The notes: generated by a model not told the origin, from the sequence alone. A stretch of 64,000 nt of DNA from Gemmatimonadaceae bacterium (GCA_026706075.1 JAPOZM010000105.1:21265-85264); one strand, 5' to 3'; shown: positions 17,483-26,628, numbered from the stretch's first letter. A program made the numbers and translations.

Positions 17483-18502
17483 TCAGGAGCGGTCCTGCTC
17501 GACGAACTGGATCCACAGGGGGCTCGTGCCGACCTCGCAGGTCTGGATCCGCTCGAGGGCGCCGCTGCCGGCGTCGATGCGGAAGACCGCCACCCTTCCC
17601 GTATTCTGCCCCGCTGAGTAGAGATACCTCCCCGTCGGGTCCAGGTCGAAGAACCGGGGCGTCGCCTCGGTGGGCGTGTGCCCCCTGGGAGTGAGCCGGC
17701 CGTCGCCGGCGACCTCGAAGAGGGCGAGGCTGTCGTGGCCGCGGTTGGAGCCGTAGAGGTGCCGGCCGTCGGGGGTGATGGCGATCTCCGCCGTGGAGTC
17801 GCCCTCGGCGGGGGCGCCGTGGGGCAGGGTGGGGAGCATCTGGAAGGAGGAGAGGCGGCCGGTCTCGGAGTCGAAGTGGTGGGCGGAGACGGTGCAGCCG
17901 TCCTCGTTGATGGAGTAGAGGATGTCCAGGGACGGGTGGAAGACGAAGTGGCGGGGGCCTTCGGCCGTGTCGGGCTGGACCTTCGGCGGGTCGTTGGCCG
18001 TCAGGGCCCCCGTGGCCTCGTCGAAGCGGAACTGGAAGATGGCGTTGCCCGGCACGGTGTGCGGCACGTAGGCGAAGCGGTTGGAGCGGTCGGTCTGGAT
18101 ACTGTGAGCGTGGGCATCGGTCTCGATCCACTGAAGGGGCTCGGGCGACAGGCTGCCGTCGGCCCCGATGCCGTGGACGGAGACGCCTCCCGCCCCGTAG
18201 TAGGTGGCCAGCAGGAACCGGTCGGTGTTGTCCGTGGCGAGGTAGGGGGCCCCCTCGGAGACGCTGGTGGCGTCGATCCTCGACAGGGCGCCGCTGCCGC
18301 GGTCCAGGTCGTAGCTGACGTACTCCCCCTGCGAACGCAGGCAGGCGAAGAGGCGGCTGCCGTCGCGGTTGGTGGCCAGGGCTCCCGGCGAGCCCCCCAG
18401 GGCGATGTCGGCCTGCGCCTCCAGGAGGCCGCTCTCCTCGTCCATCAGGAAGTGGGACAGAAAATCGCTGCCGGCGTTCGACACATACACGTGGTAGGGC
18501 AT
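17483..18502 (-). CDS. Lactonase-family seven-bladed propeller (6-phosphogluconolactonase-like)
   Basis: A 339-residue protein of the YbhE-type lactonase family. It begins MPYHVYVSNAGSDFLSHFLM and shows repeated blades of the form 'ITPDGRHLYGSNRGHDSLALF' and 'FDLDPTGRYLYSAGQNTGRV' (only ends quoted), as in Pgl and carboxy-muconate cyclases. The family hydrolyses sugar lactones such as 6-phosphogluconolactone, which would fit products of the Gfo/Idh oxidoreductases nearby. There is no signal peptide. The start at 18502 follows a GAGGAGAG Shine-Dalgarno; the long open frame extending to 22123 on this strand is antisense to other genes. It is divergent from the DUF6785-type gene across 141 bp. 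Confidence 0.88.
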   Translation of the reverse strand: MPYHVYVSNAGSDFLSHFLMDEESGLLEAQADIALGGSPGALATNRDGSRLFACLRSQGEYVSYDLDRGSGALSRIDATSVSEGAPYLATDNTDRFLLATYYGAGGVSVHGIGADGSLSPEPLQWIETDAHAHSIQTDRSNRFAYVPHTVPGNAIFQFRFDEATGALTANDPPKVQPDTAEGPRHFVFHPSLDILYSINEDGCTVSAHHFDSETGRLSSFQMLPTLPHGAPAEGDSTAEIAITPDGRHLYGSNRGHDSLALFEVAGDGRLTPRGHTPTEATPRFFDLDPTGRYLYSAGQNTGRVAVFRIDAGSGALERIQTCEVGTSPLWIQFVEQDRS

Positions 18503-18643
18503 GATCTCTCCTCGTCCTTCGGTTGTCTGCCGCTGTCGACGGCCCCCCGGGGAGGCCGGGCCGCAGGAAGATAGGGCCCCTTCCCGGGAGCGCGAGCCCC
18601 CTGGTTTGGCGCCCCCCGCCGCGGGGTCTACCGTTGTGCGGCC

Positions 18644-20806
18644 ATGAGAATCGGAATCCCCCAGGACTTCCGCCGCTACCTCTCCCTGCGGGGCGCCTCG
18701 GTGACGCGGGAGAGCGAGGCCGACCACCAGCCCCTGAGCGCCCGGGCCCTGGCGGTGGGCACCTTCCTCTCCTTCTTCCTCGGCGTCGGCGCCAACTACG
18801 CCGACATCGTCATCAAGGGCAGCTACATGACCCTCGACATGAGCACGCCGGGGGCGATCTTCCTGTTCCTCTTCCTCGTGGGGTTCCTCAACACCCTGTT
18901 CAAGGCGACGGCCCGCGCCTGGTGGATCTCGGCCCTGGTCACGGTCGCCCTGGCCCTGGCCTGCGGCTACCGCTTCGCCCCCTTCGACCAGCTGCCCCTG
19001 TACTCCCCCGCCGTGCTCCTCTGCGGGTTCCTGCTGACGGCGATGGCGGTCAACACCGTTCTGGCTGCCGGGGGCCGCAGCCTGGCCCTCAACCGCTCGG
19101 AGCTGATCGTCGTCTACATCATGCTCATCGTCGTCGCCTCGGTCTCCACCATGGGCGTGTGCGAGGCGATCCTGCCGTCGATCAGCGGCTTCTTCTACTA
19201 CGCCAACCCCGAGAACAAGTGGCAGGAGCTCCTCTTCCCCCACCTGCCGGCGGCCCTCACCGTCGACGACGGTCACGGCAACGAAGCGTTCTTCGAGGGC
19301 CTCGGCGCCGACGCCTACAGCGTGCCCTGGGAGTTGTGGCTGCGGCCGGTGGCCCTGTGGGGCATCTTCCTCGTCGCCCTCTACCTGGCCATGGTCGGTA
19401 TCGCCGTCATCCTGCGGCGCCAGTGGATGGACCGCGAGCGGCTCTCCTACCCGCTGGTGCAGGCGGCCCAGGTCATGATCCGCGGCGAGGAGCCCGGCCG
19501 GCTGGTCAATCCCTTCTTCCGGAGCCGCGTCATGTGGGCCGGCGCCTCCGTGCCCATGCTCGTGGGCCTGCTCACCGGCCTCAACAAGTACCTCGGGGCC
19601 TTTCCGGTCATCCCCACGGCCTGGACGATCCCCATCGGCTTCGGCCAGTCCCTCAACATGACCCTCAGCTTCGCCGTCGTCGGGTTCTCCTACCTCATCG
19701 GACCGGACATCGCCGCGGGCATCTGGGGCTTCGCCCTGCTGTCGAAGCTGGAGAAGATGGTCTTCGTCGCCAATGGCGTGACCAAGCAGCAGGACGTGTG
19801 GGGCGTGCACGTCACGGAGCTGATGAACTACCAGGGTCTCGGCGCCCTGCTCCTCTTCGTCGCCCTCGGCCTGTGGGTCGGCCGCGAGCACCTGAAGCAG
19901 GTGGGCCGGTGCTGCCTCGGCCTCGATACGCCGCTGAGCGACGACGACGAGATCATGTCCTACCGCACCGCCGTGCTGGCCACTCTCCTCGGCACGGGAG
20001 TGATGGTGGGGTGGTTCGCCTTCATCGGCACGCCCCTGTGGGCCAGCCTGCTCTTCATCGTGCTCGTCATGGCCATCTTCACGGCCCTCACCCGGGTCGT
20101 GGCCGAGTCGGGGGTGGCCGCCATCATCACTCCCATGAACGCTCCCGACTTCATGATGTTCGGCCTCGGCTCGAAGCTCGTTGGCATCAAGGCCATCGCC
20201 AACTTCTCCCTCGGCTACATCTTCCTCGCCGACCTGCGCATCTTCCTCATGGGCGTCGTCGCCAACGGCCTCAAGCTGATCGAGGGCATGAGCAAGCAGA
20301 GCCGCCGGGTGGTGATGCAGGCGATCCTCATCGCCCTGTTCTGCGGCGTCATCGGCTCCCTGTACACGGTGCTGGAACTCTCCTACCGCGACGGCGGCAT
20401 CAACTTCAGCGGCTGGTTCTTCAAGAGCCTGCCCCTGCGCATGGGCAACACGGCCCTGAAGGGCATGGAAACCCTCGGCGTCTACTGGGCCGGACTGGGC
20501 TTCGCCGGCATCGGCGCGGCGGGCATGGTGGTCCTCACCTGGCTGCGCCAGCGCTTCCTGTGGTGGCCCCTGCACCCGATCGGGTTCCCCATCATGACGA
20601 GCTGGGTCATCGACTGGATGTGGTTCAGCGTGTTCTTCGCCTGGCTCGTGAAGGTGACGGTCCTCAAGTACGGCGGCGCCGCCCTCTACACCCGCAGCCG
20701 CGACTTCTTCCTCGGCATGATCGTGGGCCGCATGCTCATCAGCGGCGGCTGGCTCGTCGTGGACTACATGACCGGCATGGTGGGCAACTCCATATTCTGG
20801 ATCTGA
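18644..20806 (+). CDS. DUF6785/DUF6784-type polytopic membrane protein (copy 1)
   Basis: A 720-residue integral membrane protein with about a dozen hydrophobic segments. It matches a family I know as DUF6785 (N-terminal) and DUF6784 (C-terminal): a STPGAIFLFLF helix, FYYANPENKW, then RRQWMDRERLSYPLVQ, and near the end WWPLHPIGFPIM, LKYGGAALYTRSRDFFLG and TGMVGNSIFW. No function is established for the family; the fold and abundance near catabolic genes suggest a solute transporter, which is inference. It is the longest of three paralogs here. The start at 18644 lacks a clear Shine-Dalgarno. An enolase-superfamily gene follows after 24 bp, so the two are probably one operon, giving a hint that the transported solute is that enzyme's substrate. 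Confidence 0.85.
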   Translation: MRIGIPQDFRRYLSLRGASVTRESEADHQPLSARALAVGTFLSFFLGVGANYADIVIKGSYMTLDMSTPGAIFLFLFLVGFLNTLFKATARAWWISALVTVALALACGYRFAPFDQLPLYSPAVLLCGFLLTAMAVNTVLAAGGRSLALNRSELIVVYIMLIVVASVSTMGVCEAILPSISGFFYYANPENKWQELLFPHLPAALTVDDGHGNEAFFEGLGADAYSVPWELWLRPVALWGIFLVALYLAMVGIAVILRRQWMDRERLSYPLVQAAQVMIRGEEPGRLVNPFFRSRVMWAGASVPMLVGLLTGLNKYLGAFPVIPTAWTIPIGFGQSLNMTLSFAVVGFSYLIGPDIAAGIWGFALLSKLEKMVFVANGVTKQQDVWGVHVTELMNYQGLGALLLFVALGLWVGREHLKQVGRCCLGLDTPLSDDDEIMSYRTAVLATLLGTGVMVGWFAFIGTPLWASLLFIVLVMAIFTALTRVVAESGVAAIITPMNAPDFMMFGLGSKLVGIKAIANFSLGYIFLADLRIFLMGVVANGLKLIEGMSKQSRRVVMQAILIALFCGVIGSLYTVLELSYRDGGINFSGWFFKSLPLRMGNTALKGMETLGVYWAGLGFAGIGAAGMVVLTWLRQRFLWWPLHPIGFPIMTSWVIDWMWFSVFFAWLVKVTVLKYGGAALYTRSRDFFLGMIVGRMLISGGWLVVDYMTGMVGNSIFWI

Positions 20807-20830
20807 TCCAAAGCGAACCGAGGAGAAGAG

Positions 20831-22063
20831 ATGCGCATCAGCCAGGTCGACATCATCCCCATCCGGCCGCGCTTCGCCCGGCGCTACGAGGGCCACGAGA
20901 TCCGCATGCGGTCGATCGATCAGCGGACCGTCTTCCGCGTCGCCTGCGATGACGGCGTCGTCGGCTACGGCGACTACCGCTGCGCGCCGCCGCCGCAGTC
21001 GGTGGCCGACGCCATGCTCGGCCGCAGCCCCTTCGCCTTCCTGCGCGACGAGAGCCTGCCCCTGGGCCTGGGCGCCGCCTGCTACGACGCCGCCGGCAAG
21101 CACCTGGGGATCCCGGCCTGGCAGCTGATGGGGTCGCGGCAGCGGCAGCGGGTGCCGGTGTGCGCCTGGACGCGCCCCGGCCCGCCGGCGGTGATGGCGG
21201 CCGAGATCGAGCGCGCCGCCGCCGAGGGCTACCTGCTCTTCAAGGTCCACACCTGTCAGCACCACGACCTGCTGGAGCAGCACCGGGCGATCGACGACGC
21301 GGCGCCCCCCGACTTCCGCATGCACTACGACTTCAACCACAACCGCACCCTGGCGGGGGTGCTGCCCATTCTCGAGCAGCTGCCCATGGCGCGCGTCGCC
21401 TGTGTCGAGGACCCCGTCGTCCTGAGCGACCTCGAGGGCTGGCGGCGCCTGCGGGAGCGTCTGCCCGTGCCGGTGCTGATGCACGTGCCGCCCCTGAACG
21501 GCATCCAGGAGATGCTCATGGGCTGCGCCGACGGCTACATTATCGGCGAGTACTGCGGCGGCTTCGGCGACGCCCTGATCCGCGGCCACGCCTACGCCCG
21601 CGCCGGCCTGCTCAACGTGGTGCAGCTCACCGGCGGCATGCTCACCAAGGCGTTTGCCCTGCACTTCGCCTGCACCCTGCCCAAGGGGCACACGATCAAC
21701 CTCGTGGACCAGTACGAGGACGACGTGACCCGCCAGGTCATCCCCATCGACGGCGGCAGCTCGCCCGTGCCCGAAGGGCCGGGACTGGGGATCGAGGTGG
21801 ACGAGGAGGCTCTGGGCGAGTTGGCGTCCCGGCCGGCGCCGCGGCTCCCCGAGCACGTGGGGGTCCTGCGCCTGGCCGGCGGCCGAGTCCTCTACACGGC
21901 CTCGATCCCCGACCTGGGCCAGGTCCTCGGCTTCGAGGAGGGTACCCTCCGCGGCGTCGACTTCTCGGTCTGGGAGGATGACGGCTCGGAGGAGTTCCGC
22001 CGCGTCCGGGAGCGGGTTTCCCAGGGAGGCTACTGGTTCGCGCCGGCCGGGCCCCTGGTCTAG
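20831..22063 (+). CDS. Enolase-superfamily enzyme (variant active site)
   Basis: A 410-residue enolase-superfamily protein, paralogous to 15101-16366; shared blocks include AAPPDFR, LEGWRRLR and PEGPGLGIEVDEE. The N-terminal capping domain (ISQVDIIPIRPRFARRYEGH) is followed by the barrel. Lys138 occupies the first catalytic lysine position, but the second is histidine (K-V-H at 138-140) where the paralog has K-x-K. The metal-ligand region has D-F-N-H-N and a V-E-D-P block. The K-x-H variation implies a different reaction stereochemistry or substrate. AGGAGAAGAG precedes the ATG. It sits between the DUF6785-type gene and a LacI regulator, forming a likely transporter-enzyme-regulator cassette. 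Confidence 0.87.
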   Translation: MRISQVDIIPIRPRFARRYEGHEIRMRSIDQRTVFRVACDDGVVGYGDYRCAPPPQSVADAMLGRSPFAFLRDESLPLGLGAACYDAAGKHLGIPAWQLMGSRQRQRVPVCAWTRPGPPAVMAAEIERAAAEGYLLFKVHTCQHHDLLEQHRAIDDAAPPDFRMHYDFNHNRTLAGVLPILEQLPMARVACVEDPVVLSDLEGWRRLRERLPVPVLMHVPPLNGIQEMLMGCADGYIIGEYCGGFGDALIRGHAYARAGLLNVVQLTGGMLTKAFALHFACTLPKGHTINLVDQYEDDVTRQVIPIDGGSSPVPEGPGLGIEVDEEALGELASRPAPRLPEHVGVLRLAGGRVLYTASIPDLGQVLGFEEGTLRGVDFSVWEDDGSEEFRRVRERVSQGGYWFAPAGPLV

Positions 22064-22091
22064 TTTGGCTTCCCTACTCGGGACGGAAGGC

Positions 22092-23102
22092 ATGAGAAGG
22101 AAACAGGTCACCATCAAGGACATCGCCCGGGAACTGGGCGTCTCTCACATGACGGTCTCGCGGGCCCTGTCGCCGGACCCCAAGACCGCGGCCCTGGTAA
22201 CCCCGAAGACCCGGGCCCGGATCAAGAAGCTGGCTGCCGACCTCGGCTACACCCCCAACTTGATAGCCAGGGGGTTCGTCACGGGAAGGACGAATACCCT
22301 CGGCCTGCTGACCTCCAAGATCAACTGCGAGCCTTTTGGCCGTCAGGCCGACAAGATTCTCAGGGCCGCGGACTGGCAGGGCTACCAGATCCTGGTGGCC
22401 CTGGCCGCCAGCCCTTCGGACGCGCCGGAGGACCGGAGGCGGCAGATCCATCAGATGATTTCCCGAGGTGTGGACGGACTGCTCATCCATGCGCGAGGGA
22501 CCGAGGGAGAGTCCGAGCTCATTCTGCAGGCGGTGAAGGGGAGGGTGCCGGTGGTGACCTTCTTCCACCCCTCGACCCCGGACTTGTGCGGAGTCGCCCT
22601 GGACGATGGGGAGGGGATCTTCGAGGCCACCTCGCATCTGATACGGCGGGGGCACGAGCGGATCGGGTTCATCGGAACCGATTGCACCCACCATGGCCCC
22701 GGGGCTGCCAAGGCCCGCGGGTACTTTCGTGCCATGGAGATGCGCGGCCTGGCACCGGAGCACCTCCCTTCGCCTCCCCCCATGCAAGCTGCGTATGAGC
22801 TGGGCAAGGCGGTTGCGGACCGGTTCACGGCTTTTGTCTGCCGAAGCGACCACGTGGCCATCGGCCTCTGCCGCGGTCTCCAGGAGTCGGGGCTTCGCGT
22901 CCCCGAGGATGTGGCTGTAGTGGGTTGCGGCGATCTGGACGTGTCCGCCTATTCCACTCCGGCCCTGACCACGCTGGCCATTCCCTACGACCAGATCGCC
23001 GAAGCGGCGATGGACCTGATGCTGGAACAGCTTCAGGGCGACGCCGCTCCTCGGCAGGTGACTCTGACCCACCGGCTGGTCGTGCGCGATTCCTGCGGCT
23101 GA
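22092..23102 (+). CDS. LacI-family transcriptional regulator
   Basis: A 336-residue LacI/GalR regulator. Residues 6-27 hold the helix-turn-helix (TIKDIARELGVSHMTVSRAL), followed by the hinge helix region KKLAADLGYTPNLIARGF and a periplasmic-binding-protein-like effector domain to the C-terminus (VAVVGCGDLDVSAYSTPALT). Family members bind palindromic operators and respond to a sugar or sugar derivative. The ATG at 22092 is chosen over an upstream extension because the HTH then begins at the usual distance and GGACGGAAGG lies just before it. It follows the enolase-superfamily gene by 28 bp in the same direction and probably controls the transporter/enzyme pair at 18644-22063, the divergent lactonase gene, or both. 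I did not find a convincing operator. Confidence 0.93.
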   Translation: MRRKQVTIKDIARELGVSHMTVSRALSPDPKTAALVTPKTRARIKKLAADLGYTPNLIARGFVTGRTNTLGLLTSKINCEPFGRQADKILRAADWQGYQILVALAASPSDAPEDRRRQIHQMISRGVDGLLIHARGTEGESELILQAVKGRVPVVTFFHPSTPDLCGVALDDGEGIFEATSHLIRRGHERIGFIGTDCTHHGPGAAKARGYFRAMEMRGLAPEHLPSPPPMQAAYELGKAVADRFTAFVCRSDHVAIGLCRGLQESGLRVPEDVAVVGCGDLDVSAYSTPALTTLAIPYDQIAEAAMDLMLEQLQGDAAPRQVTLTHRLVVRDSCG

Positions 23103-23111
23103 CCCTCGAAC

Positions 23112-24467
23112 TCAAGTCATCCACCGCGGCCAGACCGCCTCGGCCAGGAAGAGCTGCGACTGCCGGGCGCCGCCCGCGCCCCAGGCCGTCCAGCGGTCGT
23201 CGGGCGAGAACGCCGGGTGCGGATGGATGCAGCGCCACACCGTGTCGTGGCGCGCCAGCGGCCGCATCTCGATGAACGGTCCCCGCTTGCGGAACACGCC
23301 GATCCAGCGGTGCGCCTCCGGCCAGCGGTAGCCTTCCGGCCCGATCGCCTGGGGATCGCGGCGCGCCGACGACACGGGGCCCTCGGCGGCCTCGCCTTCC
23401 CCTTCCTGCACATACCGCTCCAGGTCGCCCCGTCCCTCGAACCAGAACGGGCCGGGGTCGGCGGCGTCGCCCACCCAGAGGTCGGCCTTCGAGTTGCACT
23501 TGAAGTGGATGGGCTCGCGGCCGGGGAAGACCCAGCGGCGGTCCACCCGGTTGACCAGGTCCACGTCGATCATCTCCGCGCGCCGCACCGGGCTGACCGG
23601 GACGCCGTCGCGGTCGTGTTGGGTGTAGGTGTACAGCAGCGACTCGACGTGGTTGTCCGGCGCCGGGTAGTAGTGGTTGACCATCTCGAACGGCTGCTGA
23701 GCGAAGATCGGCAGCGGATCCTGCAAGGGCACCAGCCGCTCCAGGTCGACCCGCATGAACCACATCGTCTTCAGCCCGGTGGGCTGGGTGCGGGTGTAGC
23801 TGCCGAAGAACAGGTAGGAAGGGTCGCCCCGGCAGATGTACAAATGGCTGTCGGCCGCGGCGAGGTTCTCCGCGCTCGGGCCGTGGTAGACGACCGCCTG
23901 CCGCCCTTCCTGAAGGTCGCACAGCACCACCAGCGTCTCGCTGCCGTGCCGGTAGCGGTTCTCGTCCCGCCACGGCCAGTCCGATGCGCCCTCCGGCCGG
24001 CAGCTCAGCACCATGTAGCGCCCGCAGCTCGACAGGTCGGGGCCGCCCAGGTTGCCGCATCCCGGCGGCGACTCGGCCACGACCTCCTCGCGCAGGCTCT
24101 CCATGTCCAGGCAGCAGACCCGCTTGCCCCGGCTGTAGTAGATGCGTCCGCGCTCCGGGTCGCAGGTCAGACCGCCGGAGCCCGCTCCCCCGCCGGGTCG
24201 CTTCTCGATGCCGGCCAGCACCGGCGGCTCGTCCGAGTCGGTGAGCTGCACGATCGCGCCGGAGGCGATCTCCACCGCGTAGATCTGGCCGATGCCCGAC
24301 CGGTTGGACGAGAACACGTAGCGCCCGGACCCGTCGACGAACCCCTCCTGGTTGTAGTACGGGTGCACGTTGTGGCACGGCGCGTCGGTGAGCTGCACCA
24401 CCTTCACCCCCGTCGCCGGCTCGCGGTACTCCCGTTTCTCCGAACGCAGAACGTCACCCTGTGCCAT
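23112..24467 (-). CDS. Oligogalacturonate-lyase-like (PL22/TolB-like) propeller protein
   Basis: A 451-residue seven-blade propeller. Landmarks match oligogalacturonate lyase: an N-terminal VVQLTDAPCHNVHPYYNQEG block, FSSNRSGIGQIYAV, MVNHYYP in the middle, and an H-P-H in CIHPHPAFSPDD near residue 415, where oligogalacturonate lyases carry metal-binding histidines. The Gln that usually lies three residues before the first of these appears as Arg, so metal binding may differ. The expected reaction is beta-elimination of short oligogalacturonides inside the cell, and the absence of a signal peptide agrees. A Shine-Dalgarno GGGAGG precedes the ATG at 24467. It converges with the LacI gene 9 bp away. 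A TolB-like protein of other function remains possible. Confidence 0.75.
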   Translation of the reverse strand: MAQGDVLRSEKREYREPATGVKVVQLTDAPCHNVHPYYNQEGFVDGSGRYVFSSNRSGIGQIYAVEIASGAIVQLTDSDEPPVLAGIEKRPGGGAGSGGLTCDPERGRIYYSRGKRVCCLDMESLREEVVAESPPGCGNLGGPDLSSCGRYMVLSCRPEGASDWPWRDENRYRHGSETLVVLCDLQEGRQAVVYHGPSAENLAAADSHLYICRGDPSYLFFGSYTRTQPTGLKTMWFMRVDLERLVPLQDPLPIFAQQPFEMVNHYYPAPDNHVESLLYTYTQHDRDGVPVSPVRRAEMIDVDLVNRVDRRWVFPGREPIHFKCNSKADLWVGDAADPGPFWFEGRGDLERYVQEGEGEAAEGPVSSARRDPQAIGPEGYRWPEAHRWIGVFRKRGPFIEMRPLARHDTVWRCIHPHPAFSPDDRWTAWGAGGARQSQLFLAEAVWPRWMT

Positions 24468-24590
24468 CTGTGGCCTCCCTCGCCATCATACCGCGCCCTC
24501 CGCGGAGCGTGCGCCGCGACCATACCGGGCGATCACGCCGCTTACGGTCCGAGAATCTAGACCCGGCCCGTCCCTTCGCCACCGGTTTCT

Positions 24591-24602
24591 CCCCCCCCCC
24601 CC
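24591..24602. repeat. Homopolymer tract of 12 C
   Basis: A run of 12 cytosines in the 209-bp divergent region between the oligogalacturonate-lyase-like gene and the Gfo/Idh operon, 74 bp before the latter's start. Such runs can slip in replication and can also be miscounted in assemblies. Confidence 0.85.
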
Positions 24603-24676
24603 GCCCCGACGGGCGGACCGCCCGGGGACAGCCGCACCGCTTGCTCCCCGGTCGGGCTCTGCAGAGCTTGTGCACG

Positions 24677-25702
24677 ATGAGACCAGTCACTCGCCACGGG
24701 ATCGCCGTCGTCGGCACCGGCTACATCGGGGGCCAGCACATGGGCGCCGTCGCCGCCAACCCCAGGGCTTGCCTGGAGGTGATCTGCTCCACGGAACGCA
24801 GCCGCGGCATCGCCGAGGAGCTGCGGCAGGCCCACGGGGCCGGGCGCACCACCACCGACTACGAGGACGTGCTCGACGACGACCGGGTCGACGTCGTCTA
24901 CCTGTGCACGCCGAACTCCCGGCACGAGGCCCAGGCGGTGGCCGCCCTGGAGACGGGCAGGCACCTCTTCGTCGAGAAGCCCCTGGCCGTGACCGTGGCG
25001 CAGGCCCGCCGCATCGTGGCCGCCGCGCGCGCCTCCGGCACCCGGGTCATGGTCGGCCACGGCGCCCGCTTCAGCCGCATCTTCGTCGCCATCCACGAGC
25101 TGGTGCGCAGCGGCCGGCTGGGCGAGGCCTGCTTCGTGGAGGGGGACTACGTCCACGACCTCGGCCCCTTCCTCGGCCTGCCGGGCCACGACTGGTGGAT
25201 GGACGCGGCCGACGAGGGGCCGCTGCCGATCCTCGGCGGCGCCTGCCACCCCGTCGACCTGATGCGCTGGATCGCCGGCGAGATCGTCGAGGTCAGCGCC
25301 TTCGGGGCCCGCCGCAACATCCCCGAGGCCCCCTGGCACGACACGGTGATCGCCAACCTCCGCTTCGCCAGCGGCGCCCTGGGCAAGTGCCTGGTCTCCT
25401 GCGGCGCCAAGGTCCCCTACGCCATGAACCTCTCCTACTACGGCACCCGGGGCTCGGTGATCAACGACCGCCTCTTCCTCGACGGCATCCCCCACGTGGA
25501 GGAGTTCATGCGCCTGCCCGTGCCGATCCGGGCCGAGGACCACACCTGCGCCGAGGAGCTGGACCACCTCCTCGATTGCGTCGAGTCCGGGGAGCCGACG
25601 GCGATCGACGCCGTCGAGGGGGCGCGCTCGCTGGCGGTCTGCTGCGCCATGGCAGAGTCGATCGAGGCCGGCCGTCCGGTGCCGGTGACCCTCGACTTCT
25701 GA
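24677..25702 (+). CDS. Gfo/Idh/MocA family oxidoreductase
   Basis: A 341-residue NAD(P)-dependent oxidoreductase. The nucleotide-binding motif is GIAVVGTGYIGGQHM (G-x-G-x-x-G), and the conserved E-K-P is at 100-102 (FVEKPLAVTVAQA). The putative catalytic region GGACHPVDLMRWI carries the H-x-x-D pattern common in this family. It opens an operon of five genes whose junctions overlap or nearly touch; the stop overlaps the next start by one base (TGATG). The ATG at 24677 fits the family N-terminus; an upstream in-frame ATG would add a Pro/Arg-rich leader running through the C12 tract and is less likely. The substrate is unknown, probably a sugar, inositol or glycoside. Confidence 0.92.
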   Translation: MRPVTRHGIAVVGTGYIGGQHMGAVAANPRACLEVICSTERSRGIAEELRQAHGAGRTTTDYEDVLDDDRVDVVYLCTPNSRHEAQAVAALETGRHLFVEKPLAVTVAQARRIVAAARASGTRVMVGHGARFSRIFVAIHELVRSGRLGEACFVEGDYVHDLGPFLGLPGHDWWMDAADEGPLPILGGACHPVDLMRWIAGEIVEVSAFGARRNIPEAPWHDTVIANLRFASGALGKCLVSCGAKVPYAMNLSYYGTRGSVINDRLFLDGIPHVEEFMRLPVPIRAEDHTCAEELDHLLDCVESGEPTAIDAVEGARSLAVCCAMAESIEAGRPVPVTLDF

Positions 25703-26628
25703 TGGGGGACCTGCGGCGTCTGGACGCGCTGCCCCGGGGCTGCTCCGCCTCCGCCTGGCTCGAGGGGCTGCTGCCGGATCCCCCGGAAGACCTCGAATCC
25801 CGCCTCGACCGCTGCCGCAAGCTCCTCGATGATGGCCGCTTCGACCGGGAGGCCAGTCTCTTCGCCGGCCGCCGGGAGGACCCCGCCGCCCTCGTGGTGT
25901 GCACCACGGCCGGGTCCGCTTCGCGCCTCGAGATGCTCGCCGTCGGGGAGGGTGACCGGCGCCGCGGCCTCGGGAGGGCCCTGCTGACGGCGGCGGTCTC
26001 CTCCCTGCGGGCGCGGGGACAGGCCACGGTCCGCGCCGAGCCGGTGTCGAGCCGCGAGGGGCCGTGGCGGTCCCTTCTGGAGTCCCTGGGCTTCGAGGGG
26101 CGCTCCCTCGGGTCCCTGCGCATGCACCGGCGGCTCAACGGCCGGCTTCCCGCCCACCCCGTTCCTCCGGGGTACGAGCTGCGCTGCCTCCGGCCCGGGG
26201 AGGAGGAGGCCTGGGTCGAGTTGAGGAACGCCTGCTTCCCCGGCGACCCCTGGCCGCCGGAGCGCTACGGAAGCGAGCTGTCCGACAGCCCCGTGTACGA
26301 GCTTGATAGAATCCTGGTGGCCACGCGGGAGGGGCGGCTCGCCGGCACGACGATCGCCTGGGAGGCCGACTACGGAGGGTCGCCCGGCGGCCTCATCCAC
26401 TGGGTCGGGGTGCATCCCCGTCACCGCGGCGCCGGCCTGGCCAAGGCCCTGAACGCGCGCGCCCTGCGGCAACTGGCGGACCGGGGCTACGCCGAGGCCT
26501 GGCTGAACACGTCGCGCCGCTTCGAGCCGGCCGTGGGCCTCTACCATCGGCTGGGCTTCGAGATCCACCGGGAGATGCTCGCCTATGAGCTGATCCTTGG
26601 CGGCCAGGCGGAGGCGCCGGCGCCGTGA
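25702..26628 (+). CDS. Tandem GNAT-fold N-acetyltransferase
   Basis: A 308-residue protein with two GNAT domains. The first (~1-150) contains the acetyl-CoA loop-like LEMLAVGEGDRRRGLGRALL; the second (~155-300) has VGVHPRHRGAGLAKALNARAL, the canonical R/Q-x-x-G-x-G/A motif, and ends VGLYHRLGFEIHREML. Two-domain GNATs often keep only one active half; both halves here retain recognisable loops. The ATG shares a base with the preceding stop and the gene ends in a GTGA overlap with the next, so translation is coupled. The acceptor substrate is unknown; its place among sugar-modifying genes is compatible with acetylation of an amino compound, but this is inference. Confidence 0.85.
   Translation: MGDLRRLDALPRGCSASAWLEGLLPDPPEDLESRLDRCRKLLDDGRFDREASLFAGRREDPAALVVCTTAGSASRLEMLAVGEGDRRRGLGRALLTAAVSSLRARGQATVRAEPVSSREGPWRSLLESLGFEGRSLGSLRMHRRLNGRLPAHPVPPGYELRCLRPGEEEAWVELRNACFPGDPWPPERYGSELSDSPVYELDRILVATREGRLAGTTIAWEADYGGSPGGLIHWVGVHPRHRGAGLAKALNARALRQLADRGYAEAWLNTSRRFEPAVGLYHRLGFEIHREMLAYELILGGQAEAPAP

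Noticed and set aside
18503..22123. Minus-strand extension of the lactonase-like gene to 1546 codons
   Set aside because: The extension is antisense to the DUF6785-type and enolase-superfamily genes; the true start at 18502 has its own Shine-Dalgarno and family N-terminus.
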